A stretch of 64,000 nucleotides of DNA from Allorhizobium pseudoryzae. Its GTDB lineage: Bacteria; Pseudomonadota; Alphaproteobacteria; Rhizobiales; Rhizobiaceae. Positions 56,887 through 64,000 of this stretch are shown piece after piece; position 1 is the stretch's first letter; each line of letters opens with the position of its first letter. The position numbers were made by a program, and so were the translations under genes. The stretch lies in assembly GCF_011046245.1 (NCBI RefSeq), contig NZ_CP049241.1, forward strand, positions 2,806,001 through 2,870,000. The letters run 5' to 3'. The notes below the pieces were generated by a model. It saw only the letters and a list, made by a program, of their open reading frames with translations. It did not search any database and was not told where the DNA came from.

Positions 56887-57560
56887 ACCACGATGCTTTC
56901 TGAGGCGGCGCGCAATGCCTCGATGTTGGTGCGGTAATCGGCAACGCCGTTGCCCTTGTAGACGGCAGAGCCTGCGACGAAGACATTGGCGCCGGCGTTG
57001 ACCGCCGAACCGATCGTCTCTGCCGTGATGCCGCCATCCACCTGCAGGTCGATCGGGCGGCCGCCGATCAGCGCCTTCGCGGCGGCGATCTTGTCCACCA
57101 TGGCGGGGATGAACTTCTGGCCGCCGAAACCCGGATTGACGCTCATGATCAGGATCAGGTCGATATCATCGATGACGTTTTCCAGAACCGAGAGGGGGGT
57201 TGCCGGATTGAGCGTGACGCCGACCTTTTTGCCGAGTGCGCGGATGGTCTGCAGCGAGCGGTGCAGATGGGCGCCCGCTTCCGCATGGACTGTGATGCTG
57301 TCGCAGCCCGCCTTGGCAAAGGCCTCGAGGTAGGGATCGGCGGGCGCGATCATCAGGTGGCAGTCGAAATAGGCCTTCGTGTGCGGCCGCAGCGACTTGA
57401 TGACATCCGGGCCAAACGAGATGTTGGGCACGAAATGGCCGTCCATCACGTCGAGATGGATCCAGTCCGCACCCGCTTCCACGACATCGCGCACCTCCTG
57501 GCCGAGCTTGGAAAAATCGGCGGCAAGAATGGACGGGGCAATCAGGATCGGCGACGGCAT
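56883..57560 (-). CDS. rpe: Ribulose-phosphate 3-epimerase
   Basis: Rpe interconverts ribulose 5-phosphate and xylulose 5-phosphate. The 225-residue TIM barrel has [47 protein letters not shown] and VDGGI with the metal and catalytic residues in place. ATG 57560 has GAGGAA upstream. It is followed by the membrane-protein gene (overlap) and purB. Confidence 0.97.
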   Translation of the reverse strand: MPSPILIAPSILAADFSKLGQEVRDVVEAGADWIHLDVMDGHFVPNISFGPDVIKSLRPHTKAYFDCHLMIAPADPYLEAFAKAGCDSITVHAEAGAHLHRSLQTIRALGKKVGVTLNPATPLSVLENVIDDIDLILIMSVNPGFGGQKFIPAMVDKIAAAKALIGGRPIDLQVDGGITAETIGSAVNAGANVFVAGSAVYKGNGVADYRTNIEALRAASESIVV

Positions 57561-57639
57561 GGAGTTCCTCCGGCTGGGCAGTGTGCGTTGCGCCCGCTTA
57601 ACACTCCCTTTGCATCCGCACAATTGGTGCCGGCTGCGC

Positions 57640-58710
57640 TTATTCCGTTTCCGGCTCGGCGATGTGAAAGGCGTTGCTGCGCCATTCCTGCAGGCGGAAT
57701 GGGTTCTCCGCCAGTTCGTGATCCGCGCCAAAACGGAGAGGGCCGAGGACGGTCTCGACGGTCAGAGTGCGCAAGGTCTCGGTCAGCGATTGCGGTGCCT
57801 TGGAAAGTGCCGCCCGTGCCGTCTCCACCGCTGCATAGGCCGGCAGCGTGTAGCCCTCCGGTTCGATGCCCTGGCTGCGAAGCTTTGCCGTCACTTCCGT
57901 TGCGGCGGAAAGCTCCGCATAGGGCGGGAGGGCAACGGCAAGCGTCCCATCCGCCAGCGGCAAGGGTCGGTCTGCTGCGCGCATGACATCGCCGCCGACG
58001 AAGGTGAAAGGCGCGCCCTCCTGGGCCGCATCGCGGGCCATCACTGCGACATCGGTCCGGTCGCCACCGACAATCACGTGACTGGCGCCGGCCGCCACCA
58101 GGCGGCGCACGAGCGCCAGTTGCTGTTCCTGGCCGGGGCGGAAGGTATCGGTGAACACCGGTTTGATGCCGCCGGCCTCGATCTGCTGGCGGACCGCGCT
58201 CAGCAATTCGCGGCCGTAGATCGTCCCATCATCGACGAGCGCGATCGGACGGTTCTGCCAGCGGCTGAGGATCACCTCGGCGAGTTTTTTGGCCTCCATG
58301 CCGTCCACCGGCGCGAGCCGGAAGAACGGCCACTGGTAGCGCTGCGCATCCTCCATCAGGATTTTCGAGCGGACCGACACCGAGATCGCCGGGATATTGT
58401 CCATCTTGAGACGCGGCAAGGCTTCCGCCGCCGTCTCGACGCAGAGGAAACCGATTGCCACCGCAACGTTCGCCGCCATCAGGCGATCGGCCACATCCGT
58501 GCCGTTGCCCTGTTCGCAGGTTTCGTTGACGGCGATGATCTGGTCGCTGTCGCCCGCTGCGGCGCGCGCGCCGGCAAAAATCTGGGCGCCCAGCGCGGCA
58601 TAGGGGCCCTGCTGCGGCGCCACCACTCCAATCACGGCAGCCCCGGCCGCATCCGCCGCGAGGAGGGCTGAGACCAGAGGAACGGCAAAACGGAGCGAGT
58701 GTGGCAGCAT
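57640..58710 (-). CDS. Periplasmic binding protein of the branched-chain amino acid (LivK/PBP1) type
   Basis: The 356-residue protein has a signal peptide ([19 protein letters not shown]) and the type 1 periplasmic binding fold ([17 protein letters not shown] start, [20 protein letters not shown] hinge). No permease or ATPase gene is adjacent, so it is an orphan receptor or binding protein; its ligand is unknown. It is 80 bp upstream of rpe on the same strand. Confidence 0.87.
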   Translation of the reverse strand: MLPHSLRFAVPLVSALLAADAAGAAVIGVVAPQQGPYAALGAQIFAGARAAAGDSDQIIAVNETCEQGNGTDVADRLMAANVAVAIGFLCVETAAEALPRLKMDNIPAISVSVRSKILMEDAQRYQWPFFRLAPVDGMEAKKLAEVILSRWQNRPIALVDDGTIYGRELLSAVRQQIEAGGIKPVFTDTFRPGQEQQLALVRRLVAAGASHVIVGGDRTDVAVMARDAAQEGAPFTFVGGDVMRAADRPLPLADGTLAVALPPYAELSAATEVTAKLRSQGIEPEGYTLPAYAAVETARAALSKAPQSLTETLRTLTVETVLGPLRFGADHELAENPFRLQEWRSNAFHIAEPETE

Positions 58711-58911
58711 GCAGCAAATTTTCCCTCTCTTTGCCTCACATTTAGCTGCGCTGCAGCGTGGGTCAAAGAAAATCGGCGCCGCGGTGCTTACCAGGCAGCG
58801 CAAAATGGCGGCGGACGGTTCGGCCGGTGCCGGGCTGGTGGACAAGCGTCAACCATTTGCCCATATCCTTGCGAGAACGTGGTCCACCTGGACCGCGAGG
58901 GAGGAGATTGC

Positions 58912-59421
58912 GTGACCCTATCCGAAAAGCCGGTTCCCGTGCCCGTCGATCCCGCTATCTACCGCAACGGCATGGCGCGGTATGCCGGGCATGTGCAGGC
59001 GGTCACCACCGAATGGGAGGGCGTGCGCCGGGGCGTGACGGCGACGGCGGCGTGCTCCGTCTCCGACGATCCGGCGACCGTGCTGGTCTGCCTAAATGCC
59101 AGCAATGCGAAGAATGCCATCTTCGAAGAGAGCGGCCGGTTTGCGCTGAATGCTCTGGCTGCCCATCACCAACCTCTCGCCCGGGCGCTCGCCGGCTTCG
59201 ACGAACTGCCGGTCGAGGATCGCTTTGCGCTCGGTCACTGGCAGCGACTGTTGACCGGTGCGCCCATTCTCTCCGATGCGCTGGTTGCCTTCGACTGCCG
59301 GCTTCTGGAGATCCGCCGCATGTCGACGCATCTGGTGCTGTTCGGCACGGTGGTGGCGATGCATTTCGGGCCGCAAAATCCGCCGCTTCTTTATCTGGAC
59401 CGGGCCTTTCACGCGCTGTAG
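58912..59421 (+). CDS. Flavin reductase-family protein
   Basis: The 169-residue protein has the flavin-reductase split-barrel motifs (RYAGHVQAVTTEWEGVRRGVTATAACSVSDDPATVLVCLN-type FMN region, FALNALAAHHQPLA). Such enzymes supply reduced flavin to monooxygenases. It starts at GTG 58912 after GGAGGAG. Twenty-four bases later a MoxR gene begins, so it may belong to the molybdo-enzyme cluster, but reductase-monooxygenase linkage elsewhere is possible. Confidence 0.85.
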   Translation: MTLSEKPVPVPVDPAIYRNGMARYAGHVQAVTTEWEGVRRGVTATAACSVSDDPATVLVCLNASNAKNAIFEESGRFALNALAAHHQPLARALAGFDELPVEDRFALGHWQRLLTGAPILSDALVAFDCRLLEIRRMSTHLVLFGTVVAMHFGPQNPPLLYLDRAFHAL

Positions 59422-59445
59422 CATCCGTCTCATGGGAGGAACACC

Positions 59446-60375
59446 ATGGCTGACGACACCGTGCCGCATCTGCCGCAATCCATCGACGAGATGATGCGCT
59501 TTCTGGAGGCTCAGGATTATCTGGCCGGTCGCGGGCTTGCGACCGTGATTTTACTGGCGCTGAAGATGAAGCGTCCGCTGTTCCTCGAGGGCGAAGCCGG
59601 CGTCGGCAAGACGGAGATCGCCAAAGCCCTGTCGAAGGGGCTCAACCGACCCCTGATCCGGCTGCAGTGTTACGAGGGTCTCGACGTCTCGTCCGCCGTC
59701 TACGAATGGAATTATCCGGCGCAGATGCTGGACATTCGGCTCTCGGAAGCCGCCGGTCTGGAAGACCGCGAGCGGCTGGAGGCCAATCTCTATTCCGAAC
59801 GCCACCTGATCCGCCGTCCCGTTCTGCAGGCGCTCGGCCATGCGGGTGAGGCGGCGCCCGTCTTCCTGATCGACGAGTTGGACCGCGCCGATGAGGCGTT
59901 CGAGGCCTATCTCTTGGAGGTGCTGTCGGATTTCCAGGTGACGATCCCGGAGCTCGGGACGATCAAGGCGGCGGAACCGCCGATCGTCATCATCACCACC
60001 AACCGCACGCGGGAAATCCACGATGCGCTGAAGCGCCGCTGCCTCTACCACTGGGTGGATTATCCGGATGCCGCCCAGGAACTTTCGATCCTCACCCGCA
60101 AGGTGCCGGGTGCCGCCGAGGCGCTGTCGCGGCAGGTGGTTTCCTATGTGCAGAAGCTCCGCACCGTTGCTCTCTTCAAGAACCCGGGGGTTGCCGAAAC
60201 CATCGACTGGGCAACGGCACTGACCGAACTCGACCGGATTGCGCTTGACCCGGAAACGATTTCCGACACGCTCGGCACGCTCCTGAAATATCAGGACGAT
60301 ATTGCCCGTATCCGGGGCGGCGAGGGGGAGCGTATCCTCTCCGAAGTGAAAGCGGAATTGTTGGCGGCGGGGTGA
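59446..60375 (+). CDS. MoxR/CoxD-type AAA+ ATPase
   Basis: This 309-residue ATPase has Walker A GEAGVGKT (49-56), Walker B VFLIDELDRAD, and the sensor-1 ITTNRTRE. The closest pattern is CoxD, the AAA+ protein that matures the CO dehydrogenase active site with CoxE. The next gene, a VWA protein 4 bases on, is its usual partner, supporting a molybdenum hydroxylase maturation role. No structural hydroxylase gene is in the window. Confidence 0.93.
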   Translation: MADDTVPHLPQSIDEMMRFLEAQDYLAGRGLATVILLALKMKRPLFLEGEAGVGKTEIAKALSKGLNRPLIRLQCYEGLDVSSAVYEWNYPAQMLDIRLSEAAGLEDRERLEANLYSERHLIRRPVLQALGHAGEAAPVFLIDELDRADEAFEAYLLEVLSDFQVTIPELGTIKAAEPPIVIITTNRTREIHDALKRRCLYHWVDYPDAAQELSILTRKVPGAAEALSRQVVSYVQKLRTVALFKNPGVAETIDWATALTELDRIALDPETISDTLGTLLKYQDDIARIRGGEGERILSEVKAELLAAG

Positions 60376-60379
60376 TCCG

Positions 60380-61645
60380 ATGCGTGATGCCCGTGACGGT
60401 GCCGTTCTGCCGCCTGTCCCCGTCGGAGATGGACGGCTGGCGGAGAACATCCTCTATTTCTCTCGTGTGCTGCGGCGGGCGGGGCTGAAAACCTCGCCGC
60501 AGGCGACGCTCGATGCGGTGGCCGCGGCAGAGGCGATCGGGCTTGGCGCGCGCGAGGAGTTTCACGCGGCGCTCTCGGCCGTCTTCGTCAAGCGGCGCGA
60601 GGATATGGCGGTGTTCGACGAGGCCTTCCGCCTGTTCTGGCGCAAGCGCGATCTGATCGAGAAGATGATCCAGATGATGTCGCCGAAACTGGCTGACACG
60701 CGGGAGAAGGAAAAGCCGAAGCCCGCCTCGTCGCGGGTCAACGACTCGCTCGTCGCGAAGCAGGCGCGTCCGCCGAAACGCGAGGCGCCGCCGGAGATCG
60801 AAACCGACGCGCGCTTCACCGCGTCCGGTTCGGAAGTGCTGCGCAAAACGGATTTCGCCCAGATGAGTGCGGCCGAACTGGCACTGGCGCGGCGCGAGAT
60901 TGCAAGGCTGGTGATGCCGCTGGAGACGGTGGTGACGCGCCGCTTCCGCGCCTCGCCCCATCCGCCGCGGCTGGACCCGAAGGCGACGCTGCGGGCGGCG
61001 ATGCGCACCGGCGGCGATCTGATGCTGCCGAAATTTCGCAGCCGGCGAAAAGAAACCCCGCCGCTCGTCGTGCTCGTCGATATTTCCGGCTCGATGAGCC
61101 AGTACAGCCGGATTTTCCTATCGTTCTGCCACGCGGTGATGGAAAAGCGGCGGCGCTGCCATGTCTTCCTGTTCGGCACGCGGCTGACCAATGTGACGCG
61201 AGCGCTGCGGCAGCGCGACCCGGACGAGGCGCTCGCCGCCTGCACGGCGCAGGTGGCCGACTGGTCGGGCGGAACGCGGATCGGGGCGACGCTTGCCCGC
61301 TTCAACCGCCATTGGGGACGCCGGGTGATGAGCGGCGGGCCGGTGGTGCTTTTGATCACCGACGGGTTGGAACGCGACGGCGTGGAGGAACTGGAACTTG
61401 AAATGGATCGTCTGCACCGCTCCTGTCGCCGGCTGATCTGGCTCAATCCGCTGCTGCGCTTCGAAGGGTTCGAGGCGCGGGCGCGTGGCGTCAAGGCCAT
61501 GCTGCCGCATGTGGATGAATTTCGACCGGTGCACACCCTGAATTCGCTTGCCGATCTTGCAGCTGCCCTTTCCGGACATACATCGAAGGCTGCAGATCCG
61601 CGCCGCTTTTTCGCCGGCCGGCATTTTCCGGGGAGAACATCATGA
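60380..61645 (+). CDS. VWA-domain CoxE-family protein
   Basis: The 421-residue protein has an N-terminal CoxE region (about 15-225) and a VWA domain (about 228-400) with a complete MIDAS DISGS (Asp234, Ser236, Ser238) plus later Thr and Asp. It works with the MoxR ATPase encoded upstream in maturing molybdenum enzymes. Its stop overlaps the next start by 4 bases (ATGA, 61642-61645). Confidence 0.93.
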   Translation: MRDARDGAVLPPVPVGDGRLAENILYFSRVLRRAGLKTSPQATLDAVAAAEAIGLGAREEFHAALSAVFVKRREDMAVFDEAFRLFWRKRDLIEKMIQMMSPKLADTREKEKPKPASSRVNDSLVAKQARPPKREAPPEIETDARFTASGSEVLRKTDFAQMSAAELALARREIARLVMPLETVVTRRFRASPHPPRLDPKATLRAAMRTGGDLMLPKFRSRRKETPPLVVLVDISGSMSQYSRIFLSFCHAVMEKRRRCHVFLFGTRLTNVTRALRQRDPDEALAACTAQVADWSGGTRIGATLARFNRHWGRRVMSGGPVVLLITDGLERDGVEELELEMDRLHRSCRRLIWLNPLLRFEGFEARARGVKAMLPHVDEFRPVHTLNSLADLAAALSGHTSKAADPRRFFAGRHFPGRTS

Positions 61646-61962
61646 CCGGCACCATCGATCCGCTGCTGACGGCAGAAGGCTGGCGACGCGACGGCCGCGC
61701 CGTGGCGCTGGCCACCGTTATCGAAACCTGGGGTTCTGCGCCGCGACCAGCCGGCAGCCATCTGGTGATCGATGGCGAGGGCAATTTCGAGGGCTCCGTC
61801 TCGGGCGGCTGCGTCGAGGGCGCCGTCATCTCCGAAGCGATGGACGTGATCGCCACGGGTGCGCCAAAGATGCTGGAATTCGGCGTGGCAGACGAGACGG
61901 CCTGGCGGGTCGGACTTTCCTGCGGCGGGCGCATCCGCGTCTATGTGGAAAGGCTCAATTGA
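61642..61962 (+). CDS. XdhC/CoxI N-terminal domain protein
   Basis: This 106-residue protein is the XdhC_CoxI domain alone: ALATVIETWGSAPRPAGSHL and LSCGGRIRVYVE with the Cys that can bind the molybdenum cofactor. Usually this is fused to a Rossmann domain; here that domain is a separate gene, starting at ATG 61962 within the stop (TGATG). XdhC inserts sulfurated Mo cofactor into hydroxylases. Confidence 0.92.
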   Translation: MTGTIDPLLTAEGWRRDGRAVALATVIETWGSAPRPAGSHLVIDGEGNFEGSVSGGCVEGAVISEAMDVIATGAPKMLEFGVADETAWRVGLSCGGRIRVYVERLN

Positions 61963-62660
61963 TGGAACTCTCCATTCTTGCGGCTCTCAATGCCGCACGA
62001 CAGGCGCGCAAGGGCAGCCTGCTTGCGACGTATCTCGCGACCGGCCGATCGGAGGTTCTCATAGAAGGCGACACATGGCCGGAGGGGTTGCGGGAGGCGG
62101 CGGAGAAGGCCCTACGGACTGGCAAATCCGGTACGGTGGACATCGAAGGCGCGAGCGTCTTTCTCAACGTTCACCTGCCGCCGCCGCGCGTCGTCGCGAT
62201 TGGCGCCGTGCACATCACCCAGGCGCTGGCGCGGCTGGCACCGGTGGTCGGGTACGATCTCACCATCATCGATCCGCGCACCGCCTTTGCCACACCGGAA
62301 CGCTTCGAAGGTGTCGATCTCGTCGCGGACTGGCCGGAGGATGTTCTGCCGCAACGACCGCTCGATGCCTATACGGCGCTCGCCGCCGTGACCCATGATC
62401 CGAAGATCGACGATTTTGCCCTGGCAGAAGGGCTGCGCCGCGGCTGTTTCTATGTCGGGGCACTGGGGAGCCGGAAGACCCATGCGAAGCGGCTGGAACG
62501 GCTTGCGGCGCTGGGGCTGTCCGAGACGCAACTGTCCGGCATCCGCGCGCCCATCGGCCTTGATATCGGCGCCTCCAGCCCGGAGGAAATCGCGCTCGCC
62601 ATCATGGCCGAAATCGTCCAGGCCTTCCGCCGCCGTGCGCTGTCGGGAGACGCCGCATGA
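61962..62660 (+). CDS. XdhC Rossmann-domain protein
   Basis: The 232-residue protein has the XdhC Rossmann domain (PPRVVAIGAVHITQALARLA, nucleotide-binding G-x-G variant, and YVGALGSRKTHAKRLERL, IRAPIGLDIGA). It is the separated C-terminal half of the XdhC system and is coupled to the N-terminal protein upstream and, by ATGA, to the molybdopterin gene downstream. Confidence 0.9.
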   Translation: MELSILAALNAARQARKGSLLATYLATGRSEVLIEGDTWPEGLREAAEKALRTGKSGTVDIEGASVFLNVHLPPPRVVAIGAVHITQALARLAPVVGYDLTIIDPRTAFATPERFEGVDLVADWPEDVLPQRPLDAYTALAAVTHDPKIDDFALAEGLRRGCFYVGALGSRKTHAKRLERLAALGLSETQLSGIRAPIGLDIGASSPEEIALAIMAEIVQAFRRRALSGDAA

Positions 62661-64000
62661 TTTTTGGCCCGGTGTCGGTCAACGAGGCACAAGGGGCGAT
62701 GCTTGCCCACGGTATCCTTCTGTCCGGCGGCAGGCTGCCCAAGGGCACGCTGCTGACGGCAGGCGCCGTGCTGCGGCTTCAGGCGGAGGGAATCGAAACC
62801 GTCATCGTGGCACGGCTTGAAGAGGGCGATCTGACGGAAGACGAGGCGGCGGAACGGCTGGCCGGCGCGCTCGACCTGACCGGGCTGCGCAAGACGGAGG
62901 CAAGCACCGGGCGCGTCAACATTCATGCGACTGTTAACGGCCTGTTTCGTGCCGACCGCGACCTGATCGACCGGTTCAACCGGATCGATCCGGCGATCAC
63001 GATTGCCAGTCTGGCCGATCATGCCGCGGTCCATGCGGGTGACATGGTGGCGACCATCAAGATCATTCCGCTTGCGGTTGGTGCAGACACGGTCGAGGCG
63101 GCACGGGCTGTTCTGGCCAGCGGGGCGGCGGTGAGGGTGAAACCCTATCGGGCCCATTCCGTCTCGCTGATCCAGACCGAACTGCCGCAGATGAAGGCCT
63201 CCGTGCTGGACAAGACCGCACAGCTGCTGCGCCGTCGGCTGGAGCCGTCCGGCAGCGTCATCGTCTCGGAACGGCGGGTGGCGCATCGGCAGGATCAGGT
63301 GACAGAGGCAATCCGCGCTGCGCTGGCCGCGGATGGCGGCGCGAGCGCCCGCATGGTGATCCTGTTCGGCGCTTCTGCCGTCTGCGATGCATTCGACGTT
63401 CTGCCGCAGGCCATACGGCTTGCCGGCGGCGTGGTGAACCGGGTCGGACTGCCGGTCGATCCCGGCAATCTGCTGGTGCTCGGCCATTGCGGCGACGTGC
63501 CGGTGATCGTTGCCCCCGGATGCGCCCGCTCGCCGAAGGAGAACGGTTTTGACTGGGTGCTCTCTCGGTTGTTAGCCGGCGAAGTGCCGAGCGATGAGAC
63601 CTTGTCTGGGTTGGGTGTCGGAGGCCTTCTGATGGAAATTCCAAGCCGTCCCCGGCCGCGCGAGGCGATACGCGCGACGCTCACCGAGCAAGACCTGGGC
63701 GCTGTCCTTCTGGCGGCAGGGCGGGCGAGCCGCATGGGCGAGGCCGGCCACAAGCTGCTTGCCGAATTCGAGGGTGTTCCGCTGGTCCGCCGGATCGCCG
63801 AGCGGGCGCTGGATGCGCTGCGAGGACCGCTGGTGGCCGTCATCGGGCATCGGGCGACGGAGGTCACCACGGCATTGACGGGGCTGCCGCTGGCCATCGT
63901 CGATAATCCGGCTTTCTCCACCGGCATGGCAAGCTCGCTGAAAGCCGGATTGTCGTCTCCCGCGCTGGCCGATGTGGCGGGCGTGATGGTGCTGCTTGCC
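62657..64000 (+). CDS. Molybdopterin-binding / MobA-like nucleotidyltransferase fusion (partial)
   Basis: This frame runs from ATG 62657 off the window end (448 codons visible). Residues about 1-335 resemble the MoeA/MogA-like molybdopterin-binding part (VILFGASAV..., GLPVDPGNLLVLG, APGCARSPKENGFDWVLSRLLAGE). From about 350 a MobA-like NTP transferase begins (AVLLAAGRASRMG, the GTP-binding G-rich loop, and a KLLAEFEG substrate motif). Such fusions convert Mo cofactor to its cytosine dinucleotide form for hydroxylases, fitting the cluster. Confidence 0.9.
   Translation, partial: MIFGPVSVNEAQGAMLAHGILLSGGRLPKGTLLTAGAVLRLQAEGIETVIVARLEEGDLTEDEAAERLAGALDLTGLRKTEASTGRVNIHATVNGLFRADRDLIDRFNRIDPAITIASLADHAAVHAGDMVATIKIIPLAVGADTVEAARAVLASGAAVRVKPYRAHSVSLIQTELPQMKASVLDKTAQLLRRRLEPSGSVIVSERRVAHRQDQVTEAIRAALAADGGASARMVILFGASAVCDAFDVLPQAIRLAGGVVNRVGLPVDPGNLLVLGHCGDVPVIVAPGCARSPKENGFDWVLSRLLAGEVPSDETLSGLGVGGLLMEIPSRPRPREAIRATLTEQDLGAVLLAAGRASRMGEAGHKLLAEFEGVPLVRRIAERALDALRGPLVAVIGHRATEVTTALTGLPLAIVDNPAFSTGMASSLKAGLSSPALADVAGVMVLLA

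Overview
The window looks like chromosomal DNA of an alphaproteobacterium of the order Hyphomicrobiales, most likely family Rhizobiaceae (Rhizobium/Agrobacterium/Sinorhizobium-like). The evidence is the gene families and their order: a giant growth-pole-ring (GPR/RgsE-type) protein, the cell-cycle kinase CckA, recA followed by alaS, small PurL with PurS and PurQ, purL-bolA-grxD, two DUF1476 (F1-ATPase zeta) genes, BluB, the two-domain malic enzyme MaeB and a rhizobial-type palindromic intergenic element. The DNA is strongly GC-rich, genes are dense on both strands, and many neighbours share ATGA or TGATG stop/start overlaps. I see no tRNA, rRNA, CRISPR array, prophage or insertion sequence.

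Layout. 1-5 kb: the end of nadE, a palindromic repeat, a TolB-like propeller gene overlapping bluB, a secreted unknown and maeB. 5-10.7 kb: an LpxH-like phosphoesterase followed by a MazE/MazF-type toxin-antitoxin pair and then a decayed second copy of the phosphoesterase 3' end; a divergent cupin/LysR pair; an MFS permease converging on a dipeptide epimerase. 10.7-14.8 kb: a complete Mla-type lipid transport operon (permease, ATPase, MCE protein, lipoprotein). 15-23 kb: the 2364-residue GPR/RgsE-like protein with internal 198-bp tandem repeats, divergent from an orphan HPt protein, with CtrA-like motifs between them; then a ferredoxin. 23.4-23.9 kb: a gene-poor stretch with strong hairpins that looks like a minus-strand small RNA. 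24-30 kb: a DUF922 protease-like gene, folP-folB-folK, a secreted unknown, ycjX-ycjF and a SixA-like phosphatase. 30-41 kb: dksA, a FliO-domain protein, cckA, recA, alaS, ttcA and an inositol-monophosphatase-family gene. 41-49 kb, minus strand: purC, purS, a small coiled-coil gene, purQ, a lipoprotein, a PagL-like protein, purL, bolA, grxD and a Bcr/CflA-type pump. 49-58.7 kb: two zeta-subunit paralogues, a PAS-GGDEF-EAL protein, an alpha/beta hydrolase, a tannase-family esterase, purB, a membrane protein, rpe and a periplasmic binding protein. 58.9-64 kb: a flavin reductase and a MoxR/VWA/XdhC/XdhC/MoeA-MobA cluster typical of molybdenum hydroxylase maturation, cut by the window edge.

How the genes fit together. 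The cell-cycle and polarity genes (GPR/RgsE-like, HPt, CckA) and the envelope genes (Mla, PagL-like, LpxH-like, lipoproteins) are the main biological themes. Five purine genes (purC, S, Q, L, B) and three folate genes support one-carbon and nucleotide supply. The observations most worth following up are the small-RNA candidate with an anti-Shine-Dalgarno loop at 23.5 kb, the alternating dimeric repeat expansion in the GPR/RgsE-like gene, the toxin-antitoxin pair lying between an intact and a decayed gene copy, and an uncharacterised coiled-coil gene locked between purS and purQ.
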